Part shown: positions 28,012 through 39,848 of the stretch, piece after piece | How the letters are laid out: each line of letters opens with the position of its first letter | Position numbering within the stretch: position 1 is the stretch's first letter | Assembly (NCBI GenBank): GCA_013399015.1 | Contig: VWZX01001688.1 | Coordinates: forward strand, 3,560,220 to 3,624,219 | Source: Galbula dea | Lineage: Eukaryota > Chordata > Aves > Piciformes > Galbulidae | Length of the DNA: 64,000 nucleotides | Direction: 5' to 3' | Notes under the pieces: generated by a model | Told to the model about the DNA's origin: nothing | The model's input: only the letters and a program-made list of their open reading frames with translations | Databases searched by the model: none | Program-made: the position numbers and the translations under genes

Positions 28012-28131
28012 GTTGGGATTTTTGGATTGTGGTTTAGTTTGGGGGTGTTTTTGTTTGTTTTCGGGGTTTTTTTTTTGGTGTGCGTTTGTTTTTTGGGGGT
28101 TGGGTGGGTTTTTTTGTTTGTTTCGTTTTGT
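28012..28131 (+). repeat. G/T-only low-complexity tract
   Basis: About 120 bases almost wholly of G and T on the plus strand, with G runs (ggggg, gggg, ggggg-ttgggtggg) separated by T runs. The minus strand reads as A/C and gives a spurious P/N/K/Q-rich open frame. Confidence 0.9.
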
Positions 28132-28164
28132 CTTCAGATTTCCATGAATGGGACGAAGGAAAAT

Positions 28165-28180
28165 AACCAACCAACCAACC
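28165..28180 (+). repeat. (AACC)n microsatellite
   Basis: aaccaaccaaccaacc, four units, 35 bases after the G/T tract. Confidence 0.9.
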
Positions 28181-28832
28181 CTGCAAGTGCAACTACATGA
28201 ATAGTTTTAGCTACTGAAACGTCCAAGAAACTAAGTCCAAGTGCCCTCTACTGGCCTTGGAGAGAAAGAGGTGACTGGGTGACATGGGTGTGGAGAGAAG
28301 GGGGTGGCAGAAAGAGTGAAGAAGTGATATTAGGCAATAGTAAAAGAAAACTGTGTCAATAAAGTGGGTATGGCTTGAAAACTGTAATCATGTAGCAGAG
28401 CTATTAAATGGCTGGCAAGCTGCGTTGTTAGCGTAATGCACATTACATGCCAAAAAGCATATTGCTGGTATGAAAGCAGTAACAAGTCAGGATGTTGAAA
28501 CAACTTCTCTTTTGGGGGTGGGGAGAGGGAGATAATGAAACTCTTGTTAGCGTAAGGTAAAGTCTGCACTTCTGATACAAAAGATCACTTCCCCCCTTTC
28601 CCCTCCCACTTTTAGTTTTTTGAATGTTTGTATTTTAAATTTCACTTTGGAAAAGATTATTGAGGGAGGCAAGGAAGAAGATTTTTGATTATTTAGTACT
28701 TAATGTCTTATTTTAAAACTAAGAAAAGCAGTTGTGTAACGATGACACTACCACATGAATCTGGCCCTGGAAGAAATTATATCGTGTGTGCTTATGGAAA
28801 TTTAATCCATGAGGTCCCAGGAATGCCAGGAT

Positions 28833-28861
28833 TGTATGTGTGTACATGCACGCACACACAC
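28833..28861 (+). repeat. Alternating TG/CA tract
   Basis: tgtatgtgtgtacatgcacgcacacacac. TG repeats on the left are mirrored by CA repeats on the right, so it is also an imperfect inverted repeat centred on acatgc. Confidence 0.8.
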
Positions 28862-31800
28862 TGACAAAACAGTTCATGGAAAATCTGTTTCAGCCAGTCA
28901 TTTTTGGATAGAACAACTCATTCTTGCCCTGTTAAGAAAGCAGTGTGTATGATTTTACTGGTATCACTGCACCGACATTTAGTGAACTTGCAGGATCAAG
29001 ATGCACTCTGTAATATACACTTGTAGGGCGTATAGACACTACTGAGTTCAGTAATCCACAGGATCTTATCAACTGCCCAATAAATGTTAAAATAAGCTTA
29101 GCATTATTATAGACAAACAGACTAACTGCAGTAGAACAGCAGGGTTATGTAAGAAAAGATAGTTTACCAGAAATTCAAGCAGTAAACTTTGATAAACTGA
29201 AGGTTAAAAATATATATAATTTTGGGAAAGTAATTTCAATTCCTGTAATAACAGCAGTGACTTTTTTCAGATTTACTGAAGAGACCATATTGAGAATGGA
29301 GAGTCACACAGCATTCACAAGACACAAAGGCACTGGGGAAGTGAAGCCCAGAAACGAGAGCTGGACGGAGATGGGATTCAGCTGCCGCATGAGGAAGCAA
29401 CTTGGGGAAGTGACAATTTTGTCTGTTTTTCTGCCAGGAAGGCAGGGGAGGAGACTGCTCTGTACAGCCTGAATAGAACTGGATAGGATTGTGATTACTC
29501 ACTGGAAGACTGATGTGATGATTGCAAATCTGTGTACAGTGTCTTTTTTTTTCCCCCCTGTTATGTCCAGAATCAGTTTCAGAAATGTCATATGCTAAGT
29601 AATTCAGTGAGTGGCTGCAATATTTATCATACTGGGAGAGGACGAGCACTGCTCCAGATCTGCAGCATTGCATCTGTTCTGCACCCTGTGATTCTACTAA
29701 ATTCAGTTTAGGTAATCCTGATGTACAACTTCTTAATTACAGTAAAAGCAAGTCGGTTTTTGACATCTAAATTATCCTAGTGCATGTTGAAACCTACCAG
29801 AAATGCTGGCAATACCTTGTGTGAAATCAGGTTCTTGCATTATACTTTTTCTTAAAACACATCTATTACACATTTTTCAGAATGGAAATTGAAGTGAGGG
29901 TCACTTCGAGTTCCCAGTAACCACCACCAGATCAGCCACACAGAATCAGCCTAAAAAAAGCTTAAAAACTTGGTCAGCTTTCTGAAATAAAAATAAATAA
30001 AGTTATCCTGCTAGCCTTTCAGCTTAGGGTCTCTTTCTGTATGAAACACATGTTGATATTTCATTACTCCCTTTAATAGTGTCCATCTGTGGAAAGAGCT
30101 ACAGTGCCAATACACATGCATGAAAGCAGTAATCTTACTTTCAATACCAAATATTGTTTTATCTTCTTCATCTTTAATATTTCACTGCTGAGAACAGGTT
30201 ATGCATATGGTTCTGCAGCAGCTTGTTTGCAGTCCATATCATTGTGAACACCTCTCTTTTTGCACCTTCCCTTTTCCACCTGACACGTGTCTTTTATGCA
30301 GTGCAGCAACATTAGCTTTTATATAGTGTTCATCATCTGGCCCAAGCCTAAACCTCCTCGTGGGCCGGATATTAAATCATAAACAGCTCAGGTCTAGTTT
30401 TGATAATGAAAGTTAAATATCCCACCAAATGCAACAGGAAAAAAGAATAAGTTTATCTTGCCTAAGCATGTACATATCTCACTTGAACAGCAACCACATG
30501 TGAATCAGGGCTGTGGTGAGGCTGGAAACATTGTCCCCTGGAGACCGTTACCAAACCTGCCTTGTGTAGAAATGTGCAAGGTGTAATATACACTGGAAGA
30601 AAGTTTAATTTAAACATATATATGTAGCTACCATTTTACATGTTCCTTGCATACTACTCTGGGAAGAACCTGGTTTGTCCCTGCATGGTTCAGGGTCTTC
30701 CACTTTGGTTTGGAAGTCCCAGGTTCTGTGAGCTCCCACGAGCAGCAGAGGATAAGCAAACCCTATAGCCCCATTTTGACCCCTTTATGAGAGGTGGTGT
30801 ATAAGGCCTTCATCTGTCTCACACTGCATTTGGAGGAGGCTATGAGGAAAACAGTCTCCAATAGGCCTTGAGAGTGACCTGTGCTGCTCTCTCAGCACCA
30901 CAAATCCTCCTCCTCTGCTGGGCAGTATTTCAGCACTTTCTGTATTGGGCTTTAATGAAAGGAGGCCCAGCTACATCTATGAAGTAGAAATAAGTGTAGG
31001 AACAATAATCCATCATCTTACTGGAGGTGTCTATTTTGAAGGTAAATAGGGCACTAAATTGCAAAAGCTGATTTTCCCAACCACAGAAGAGTCTTTTCTT
31101 CTATAGATGGTTAAAAAGCAAGATCCAAATTCAGATTAACAACTGGAATACAGATTTCACTTTAAATATCTGAGATGTTTGTTGATGATAACAACTGGCT
31201 TGCTTACATTAGTTTTAATTATCTCATATTGCAAACTGAGATCTTCAGAAGTACTTCATGTTCTCCTGCTAGTAGGGCAGAGATCAACTAAATGTATTAA
31301 GAGGAAGTCAGATATAAAAAGTACTTAGAAATATGTGGCCAATGCATGATGCCTGACAAATTTTTGATCCTGAAAACATAAAAATATTCCTCAGAAACAG
31401 ACAGTAAATCGTCCTCAAACTTACAAATCCAGTTCTAAACTAACATCACATTTTCCAGCTTTTATAGGAACTAACACTGCAGTCTAATGAAGAGTCACCT
31501 TGAGAGAGTAAATTCAAAATAAATGAGAAAGTTGAAAGAATGCTAATAATGTCAGTTGGGAGCGACCTTTACAATATCTCACTGCCAAAGAGTCAGAATT
31601 CAAAAGAGGTTAAGTTGTTGAGAAGTTATAAGCTGAGTACACCAAAACTGAAGCATGCATAATCATTAGTTGCTTAGGAAATCTTGGCAAATGTGTGTAC
31701 TTAAGAACAAAGATACATCTGTGAACAAAAAGCTTAAGGAACACTTTCTGCAAAACCCTAAATACCATTTCCATCCTAGAATACAGACATTTACAAGTAA

Positions 31801-34800
31801 TTCTGCCAGTAACCAGTAGTAATTTTAGTACAATGTTTGTTTCCAAGTACTTGAAAGCACCTACTCTTGTGTAAGGGACTCAGAATAGTAACTACCATCT
31901 TTACCCTGTCTACAGCAATTACTTTGGTTTTTTTTTCTTGAAGCTAGAAAAATGAAGCACAGGCTTGATGGAAGGAAAGTAAATTTTTCTAAATTTTTCC
32001 ACTTCCAGCATATGGTTTGCTTTCAGTTTTCTCCAAGCTAGAACAACATGCTTTACAGGAGACAAGATGATGAATGCTGAATTTTGAGTTCGGTTAAAAC
32101 AAACAACTTTCTCTGAAAGCACATGCTTTGTTTCAAAGTGACATTTGTTCAAAGCCTCAGTGTCCATATTATATTACATCACTGCAGGTCAGCTATCATG
32201 ACTGACATGGTGACATGGGACAATGAAAAAAAGGCAGATTTATCTTAACCCTTGCTATGCCACAACTCCTGTATGCGCCTCAGGCTGCAGGTTCCTTTTG
32301 CACCATTTCTCAATGTCTTTGCAACAATTAAGAGAAACTACAAACAACATATGTAGAGATTTTTGCTTGTTGATTAAAAAAAAAGAACAAAACTCCCCAA
32401 GATTAACCCAAGAAACAGAATGTCATGCTTTCTGGCACAAGCAGGCTTTCTGATGCTGTTGTACCAAAATCCACCATTGTTCTCTCATATCAGGATACTC
32501 AATACGAGCCCTACTTGGTCTCCTAGTGAGGCTTTAAAGCAACACATCCTCTACATAGGAAACAGCAGGGAAAATACAGGGAAAGGCAACTTCAGAAAGT
32601 AAGCTTGTTATTTCTGTGAAACATTCCTATGTACTTCTGGACATTAGTAAATTTGCATTTTAGCATTGCCATTCACCCTTGAATAAACATTGATGGAGGT
32701 CAAAGCTGTTTATGTTTTCAGGGTTGAAGTTAGGTGGCTAGCTCTGCATTTCAGATCCAACAAAAAGGCAGGAGATTGTATCTCTTCACTGGGTTACAGG
32801 TGTGCAACACTTCCAAAAGGTTGGTTTTAACAGGGGCTTGAGCTATAGTCTTGCCACAGCACTTCCAGACAAATGAAGCCACGGACTCCAGAGAAAGCTA
32901 AACACAGAGAAGTTTATCCAGAACTGGTATCTCCTTGGGAGACCATAAATAGACTCCATGTGAAAGGATGAACATGTACTCCAGATTAAAAAAAAAAACA
33001 ACAACAAAACACTGACCTGTCTGAGAGATGGCTCATAACACACAGCTCCTGCCTGGTCCTGTTCAAACCTGGCCTTTCTTCTAGCAGTTGATGCACCAGC
33101 TCTATCTTCCTTCCTCATCCCTTTTAAAGGAGCTTAAACCTTCTCAGGAACTCATCTATGAAAATCAGCTGGGCTGACTCGCCCCACTGCAGTAATTAAG
33201 CATTGGTCAGTGGGCTTATCTGTGGCACCTGCAGACTCCACTGGAACTGCAGATTGATGGAGACAAACCCCCAGTTTTTACTTGGCAGTTTTACTGGAAG
33301 GATTGTGTGGAGGCAGGAGGCTGGGAGAAGAGAGCCAAAAATTATTTTCAAGCGTGATCACAACATCAATGAAAGCCTTAGCATGCATTTAGTCATGCTG
33401 GAATTAAATTTGTGTAACTCAGGTCTCTGGCAGACATACTCTGCTAGCCCAATTGCAAGCACTTAGTTGCAATCACCAAAATGCTTCTAGTGTGCACCAT
33501 TAATGCATTCTCTAGCTACAGGGAATTGTTTCCATAGTATCTATAAAAGCAGGTTCTGTGTCATGATTGGGGATTTTAATATAGATACAGTCACATGTGT
33601 CAATAAATAAGCATTAATAAAGTCATCTTAGCCTTGATTACTGAATTTGACAAAGGATTCCTGCTAGTTTCTGCTGCAGACTTTTAAGAAGTTACTGTCT
33701 CCACCTATTTTCCCATTTTTCTGGTAGCTCAGTGGCAGGACACCTTTCAGTCATCTCAGGTCACACCCAGGGATTTTGGTTGACAGAGATAAATATTCAA
33801 GACTGTGAAATACTTTAGCTGAAGACCTAGTGTAGGTTTACTTTTGCAGGTCTCCTATAGTGCTTCCAGTGAGAATCACCAGGCTCTATGAACTTGCCAC
33901 TCATGTCTGTTTATCTAGGTGTTTATATGAAGCTGATCTCCTCAGCAATGAAGCATGATGTGCATTCTTGCACAACATGGTATCACCTCCGCAGTGGTGG
34001 CAGCAAGCACTCATGTTAATATAGTCACTAGAAATAGTGTAAGCTATGCAGAGATAGGAATTTATGGCCTCCTTTACAGAGTCTGAGTGAGAAAGCTTTG
34101 AGAAGGAACAGATATGGGATCAGAAGCAGGCAGCAGGATATCTGCAAGCTAAACTCTTGCTGTTCCTACAAACCTCCTCACACTGTAGCAGTGATTACAG
34201 CAATCACAGCACTGCCCGCTGCTCTATTAACCCACGCTCCCTCGCAGCCCACACAGGTGGGGCTGAAGCCAGCTGCTGGCACAATCCCATGCTTTCTTCC
34301 AAACTCCCTGTGTTTTGAAAGGAGACTTCCTGAATGCAGCAATTTATGACAACCTGCCTGCAGAGGAATCGTGACAGCAGTGTTTTGATTTGGGCCTTCT
34401 AAAGTGAATGAGTGATAGAAAGATTTTCAGTTCCACCAGACAGGCATATGTTCTTATTTCTATCAGTCTTTTGCTTATCAGGGCTTATATAATCTATTTG
34501 TGTAGGAACAGAGCATTTGATATATGTTTTTTCCAGTACTATGAATCAGTAGTTAAAAAAAAAGAAAAAGGGGGGAAAAAGATTGCTTCAGAGGCAAGCT
34601 CAATTTTACAAGTAAATTTTTCACAAGCAATTCTTTTCCTCCGTTTACAACAGCCACTGCTAGTGCTCAAAAGCTGCAAAGAGAAAGCTTTATGTGATGA
34701 CAGTACCTCAACATGCTGAGTTACTTCAATCTCATTTACCCGAATAATACAATTCAGTTTATATCAGCTAAGAATTTATTTCTCCAACTGACTAGACATG

Positions 34801-36467
34801 GCTGACAAAAAAAAGTGAAAACTCTGCAACTTAATCCTTACTTCCTTTATGTTTTCTGAACAACTCTAATGAAGCAGTTGCAAACATCCTTAAAATTTGT
34901 GAAGTACTGCAACAAAAATGAGTCTGCAGAATTCTATTAATGTTTTAAATGTCCTGAAGATTATATCCAGAGTCTGCCTTTATCATTCCCCATGCACTGC
35001 AATAATCCTAAATGACCTTGCTCCTACTCTGTGTGAAGGTAGGTGAAGGGGTAGTGTCGAATGCTGCATCATCTGCTTACAGTGGGATGTGATAAAGAAG
35101 GAATTTGGACTTTGTACCTTTCCGGTTTAAAGTCAAATCGCTACTGCTTCCTGTGTAGGAGGCTGTTTTCCTATGTGATTTCATGGGTGACAAATATAAT
35201 AGGAAATGATTGAGTAAAAGCAAAGAGTGTTGTTAAGGGATTTATTCCTCTTCACGGCTTTTGATAATTTGTTTTCAGAAAATAATATAATCTTTAAGGA
35301 ATTTATACACATCTTCAGCCTCCGTCAAGGCTGCTGCAGAATTTCCTGTTTTTGTGTTCTCAGAACTGCTAAACTGCTGAAGTTGCCAGTAAAGACCTGG
35401 GTGTGTTATCCAAAAGAGGTGGAGTCTATAGCAGATCCAGATTCTTCAGTGACACTCTCAAATAAGTGTAATGATGTTAGAGCTATTCCATCTCTTAACC
35501 TCACGAATGGGGTCCATTCCTACAGCCACAACACATCTGTGCACCAACCCTTTCTGTTTATCTTCTCTTGTGCTATCTTTTTTATGTATGAAACCAAAAG
35601 TTTTGTCACGTAAGTTACCTCAAAGCCAGCTGTAAACATTTACATATAAAAAGGTAACATTGAACCAAGTTCTAAACCCTGGGTGTAGAGCTAGCTGTGT
35701 GAAATTCACAGGCCTTGGAAGCATCTTTGTTACTTGTTAAGATGTCAGATCCTGGTTTCAGTGTGAGCAGACCAACCCCTCATGTCATAAAGCAAGGAAT
35801 ATTGTACTTACAAGTGGCAAGATTCTAATCAGATTCCTTACTAGAAAGTCGGCTTAGCACCAGGCTGAGGGTAAATACAGGTTTGGCACTGTCAACAGGG
35901 AGAAAGTCTGTGCTTTCTAGACACTTTCAGAGGCGTTTATCACTTTGCTAACCTCCCCGGGATGAACTACAGGATGATTGAAGGATGCACACAATTCAAT
36001 AGAACCCATGTTTTCAGCAGACCAGTGGCCCAACACAAACCTCTGAAGATCCTATTATACAGGAGCAAGAATATAATTATGATATTTTCAGACTTACATT
36101 TTGCAGGAGCTGGGACCCACAGAAAATCCTGGGCAGTCTCTATGCTTTGGCCAAGGCAGGAGTGGCAGGCAGAGGAGGCTGAGGGGACCAAAAGTGTATG
36201 GGCCAGGTCATAGGGCACTGAGGTGTGGAGCCTGCCCACACAAACACCAGGCACTGCTCTGGTATCAACCTTTAAAACAACACTTCAGTCCCCATAGGTC
36301 ACATGCAGAGAGGTCTCTTTCTTTTTACAGCCCACCAAGCAACTTCTTTTGCTTCGTGACCAGCCAGCAACAGGCCCCGTCCCTGCCAGAGAAAAGCCAG
36401 GCAGCGTCTTGGCAGCCACCACAAACCCACTGTCCTTGAGCACAGACACGGGCCGGGTCTGGTCCAC

Positions 36468-36512
36468 AGCACTGCCTCAGTTTCCCTCTGTCCCCTAAAA
36501 TGTGGGGTAAGA
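36468..36512 (+). mobile_element. Possible MIR-like remnant
   Basis: cagcactgcctcagtttccctctgtcccctaaaatgtggggtaagag closely follows the MIR core end (ctcagtttcccc-tctgtaaaatggggataa). It lies within a locally GC-rich 500-base stretch. Short but quite similar. Confidence 0.45.
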
Positions 36513-38877
36513 GTGGCAGCTCTTCCTGTCCCGTTCCCCACCCTGGGGACAAGGACAGGCAACTTTAGGCCAGGTGGTTGACTGGGCATGGAGACATGCC
36601 TGGTCATAGAGATGGTCCTGGCTGCCCTGACCATGGCCTCCAACAGGGCTCCCTCAGAGCCACCTCACCTGAGGCATGCACAAGAGAAGCAGTGAACAGG
36701 GTGGGCCAAAAAACTACCAGCCTTTTTTTTAAGCAAGTGTCTGTAGACAAGGCTTATACCAAATAAATATTGGTGCTAAAGTGTGATTACCTATTCTGTG
36801 TGTGCTGCTAACTAGTGGTTACATACACAATTAATGGGTGACTGTTTAATGCTGGAAATCACATTGGTCTACTAAGGCTGTGCATAGTCAGAGTCAGCAC
36901 AGGGCAGTTTTGCCAGGACTTATGTATAAAAACCTTCTTGTAGTGCAGGAAAGTTAAATATTTGGACAGCTTCCAGTGAAGAAGAATTGAGTTAGATATG
37001 CTTTCATGGGAGATAATGTTTTCAGGTTAGGAAAACCTGCAGCACACAACCTGCTGTGAGCTGCTCACTTCTCTGTTCTGTGATGGTGAGCCTGACTCAG
37101 TGAGGGTTCATCCAGGAGACAGAAGGACACACAGAGAAGAGCCCTGAAACTCACCTGGGAACATGCTTTTTTTATGGAGGGGTTGATTAACATCTGTCTG
37201 TTGGAGGGAAGCATTTCTTACACAAAAAGTAGCAATTTTAATTCATTTCCTAGGATTTTTGTATTTAAAAGACTGCATTATCCTCTTAAAATTCTTCCAA
37301 AATGCCACATGAAACACACCTTAAGCAGTCTGATCTGCTTCAGTTCCCCTCAAAGATCCTAGGCATAAACCCATAGCTTAAATGCAATGTATTGCTTTGA
37401 CTGCTCTTTTGTCTTGGGTTGCAGCCTCCTCCAGAGCTTTGATTTCCAAATGACTTGTTAAGCTTTACCGGGCATGAACATGAAAGGTGTACTGGTATGT
37501 TTCTTACATAGCATGTGGAATGCAGAAGCTCAGCTTAACTGTGGGTGCATCTCCTAAGACCTTTCTTTCTCTTGGGGGTCCATATGTTGCTACTTTAGGA
37601 GAAGGCCGACTCCTTTCTTTGAAGCTTGTGTTGCTCCTCTAATCAGAGAGGTATCATCAAAACATGGGAGCTTGTACGCGGGAGGCAGTGCCAACACTAA
37701 CCTGTACTTCATCTGCAATAGTAGCTCAGTGGCATAAGGGGCATCTAAAACCAAACTTAGTGTTTTTCTTGTTTTTCTGCCAAAAGGATTTCCTGATTCC
37801 TGAAACTAGCCTCATTGCCAAGTGACACAGTCAAATCACGTGGTCAGCTGTCCTAATTGCCTTAGGAATGCAGAATTCAATCAATGCAGACCCACTCCTA
37901 AATGTTCTCTCCCAAGGAAGGCCTGATCTAACCATAACCTAATATTAATATCTACACTGTCTGTAATATAATATGTCTATGATATAATTAGCCAGAGCAT
38001 ATTTTTATTTGAAAATTGCTTAAATAGTATTCTAATAGAGACAATTACAGCAGTATGAAGTTAGCAAATAGCATGATAGCTTATTCCTCTTTTCTGATAA
38101 CACTAATGCTGACATCTGGCACTTTCATACCATCGTGTAACCATGGTGGTTGTCTCACTGTATGTAGCTTTACAGGCACTGATTTAATTAAAACTGTATA
38201 CTCTTGTGGTGTAACACAAAGCCTAAGACTTTTTTGTGGAGCTAAGCTGGACATAACAAGCACAATCTTCTCTTGTGCTACCGTATATTGGGATTCACAG
38301 AAGTCAGTGGTCCCACACAGATATAGAAGTAGGTTGTTAGGAGTCAGATTCAAAATCTGTAAGCAGTCACTCTTGATTGAGATCACTTTATATGACATCA
38401 AAGGCTCATTGTGCTAGGGAGGAGAACAGAAAGTACTATAACTACTGAAGGACATTTTGTCTGTGTTCTCTGTGCATAGAACCAGCAGCAAGTTTTGGTT
38501 GTCTTCAAGTTAGACTAGTTATAAATGTAATTCTGCAGATTTTACCAATTTTTTGCATGATTTCCTGTTATAATCTTTACTCAAATAAAGAATGACAGAT
38601 ATTCACTCCTCAGGCAGGGTTTTTATGTGTTGATTTATGCCTTAACGTCACATCAATCATCAGAAAGCAGGAATGTAAATAACAAACTTTGTTTTCAGAT
38701 TAAAGCACCAAATGATTTTTTTGAAAGAGTAAGTATTTGTTTATTTAATCATAAGGAGGTCAAAATATACAGCACTATATCATTTAGATGCTAGTGTGAA
38801 TTAAAATGTCAGGCCCACTGTTCCCTGTCCAGGTTAGCCCAGGGCTGAATAAACAAAAATCTTAATTTTCTGTAACC

Positions 38878-38883
38878 TTTATT
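38878..38883 (-). terminator. Candidate polyadenylation signal AATAAA for BCAS1
   Basis: AATAAA on the minus strand, about 890 nt after the stop codon, with a T-rich segment 15-30 nt further downstream. A second AATAAA lies 69 nt upstream at 38952-38947. The hexamer is common in AT-rich DNA, so the call rests on position and the downstream T-rich element only. Confidence 0.35.
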
Positions 38884-39345
38884 AGCTACAGTTATTACAG
38901 GAGTCTCATGAAGCAGGGAGGTGCCTGGACAGCCTTGATTTTGCTTTTTATTAGGATTAATTACAAGTATGGATATAAACAAATATCTGAAGAAACAGCT
39001 AAGTTTCTTATCATCAGGAAAACATTAATAACAGGATTGTAGGTACAACCTTTAGAGTTAGGACTATGGGGGGGTGTGGGTGCCCCCTTGTGTTCCTATT
39101 AGAACCTTAAATAGTTTTAAATTTGTTATCCCACCTTACCAAGACAACAGAGAAGTTGACCCAATCATGTAAAGCCTTTGCATTTTAGTGTTTTAATTTA
39201 CATTAATAAACAATATGAAGCATAACTTTATAACCACCGATTCTATTATACTGCAGAGTTTTTGCTAATTTCAGCTCTATTGAAAATCATAAAAGGTCAC
39301 TTGGTTGTTTTTACATTTAATTTTAACATTTATCAAAGGAGGTTG

Positions 39346-39390
39346 CTTTTTCTTTTCTTTTTTTTTTTTTTTTTTTTTTTTCTTTTTTCC
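39346..39390 (+). repeat. Long pyrimidine tract with T24 (A24 on BCAS1 strand)
   Basis: ctttttcttttc, then an uninterrupted run of 24 T at 39358-39381, then ctttttt. On the BCAS1 sense strand it is A-rich and lies within the predicted long 3'UTR. It is the longest homopolymer in the window. It could be a slippage-grown tract or the remnant tail of a retroposed sequence. No recognisable element is attached to it. Confidence 0.9.
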
Positions 39391-39487
39391 TGGCTGCTTT
39401 GAAGCTCTCTAAAGTTGAGGACTTGTTGCTCTTGCCATGCTTCACAACCTGCATTCCTTTGTCACATGCATTTTTTTCTGCCATTTC

Positions 39488-39493
39488 TTTAAT
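39488..39493 (-). terminator. Alternative proximal polyadenylation signal ATTAAA
   Basis: ATTAAA on the minus strand 281 nt after the BCAS1 stop. It is the second most frequent vertebrate poly(A) hexamer, and a weakly GT-containing stretch (caggttgtgaag) follows about 40 nt downstream. It would give a short 3'UTR that ends before the long A tract. Confidence 0.25.
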
Positions 39494-39773
39494 TCCTCAC
39501 CACTTTCTTCCCTTACATCCTCTACCCTCTATAGACTTAAAATCATCCAGGTGACCTTTCTTTAAATATGCTACACACTGCTTGATGATCTTCAGAGTTG
39601 CTTTCTAACATGTAATGAACAAACCCTGTGAATTATATACCTTGAATGATACCCCAGTGTTTACTTTAGCCTCAGTCATTTGATGACAGCCATGTAAAGG
39701 AAAATAATGAGTCATCTCTAGTGCAAGGGAGCTCGCAGAGAGCTGCTGATCCTTCAGCAGCCTAGTGTATTCA

Positions 39774-39848
39774 TTACTTGGATTTCCCAGCAGGTAGGAT
39801 AGACACTGGATCTGTTTGCACTTCTGCATCAGACATCCTTTTGGAACC
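39774..39848 (-). CDS. BCAS1: BCAS1 terminal coding exon with stop codon (24 codons + TAA)
   Basis: The acceptor is ctttttccacag|GGT. The exon encodes [20 protein letters not shown] followed by GKSK and a TAA at 39776-39774. Human BCAS1 ends [20 protein letters not shown] followed by GKSK, so 20 of 24 residues agree and the lengths are equal. The VQTD core resembles the TQT-type peptide that dynein light chain (DYNLL/DLC8) binds, and BCAS1 is reported to bind DLC8; assigning the contact to this peptide is inference. The exon is only 75 coding bases. It is strongly conserved compared with the acidic linkers upstream, which points to function of the C-terminal tail. Confidence 0.95.
   Translation of the reverse strand, partial: [24 protein letters not shown]

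Larger units (their letters stand above)
25637..38859. other. Intergenic, no gene seen
   Basis: It holds the G/T tract (28012-28131) and the (AACC)n and TG/CA repeats. A GC-richer half-kilobase at 36100-36650 has overlapping open frames on both strands, up to 114 codons, and contains a MIR-like piece, so coding is doubtful. The end nearest 38860 abuts the predicted BCAS1 poly(A) site. Confidence 0.75.
38860..39773 (-). other. BCAS1: Predicted BCAS1 3' untranslated region
   Basis: The 3'UTR follows the TAA at 39774 on the minus strand. Its end is not visible directly. I place it near 38,860 because AATAAA signals (tttatt on the plus strand) lie at 38952-38947 and 38883-38878, the second followed by a T-rich stretch (gatttttgtttattc) that could be the downstream element. 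An earlier ATTAAA at 39493-39488 could give a UTR of only about 300 nt. A 24-base A run (T run on plus, 39358-39381) lies inside the longer version. RNA-seq would be needed to choose between the two ends. Confidence 0.45.

Noticed and set aside
27871..28170. 99-codon open frame rich in K, N, P and Q on the minus strand
   Set aside because: Encoded by the A/C complement of the G/T low-complexity tract.
29236..29673. 145-codon open frame on minus strand
   Set aside because: No recognisable motif; low-complexity composition and no evidence for splicing or translation.
36101..36643. Overlapping open frames on both strands in a GC-rich patch
   Set aside because: GC-rich DNA has few stops, so long frames arise by chance; part of the patch resembles a MIR element and none of the frames resembles a known protein.
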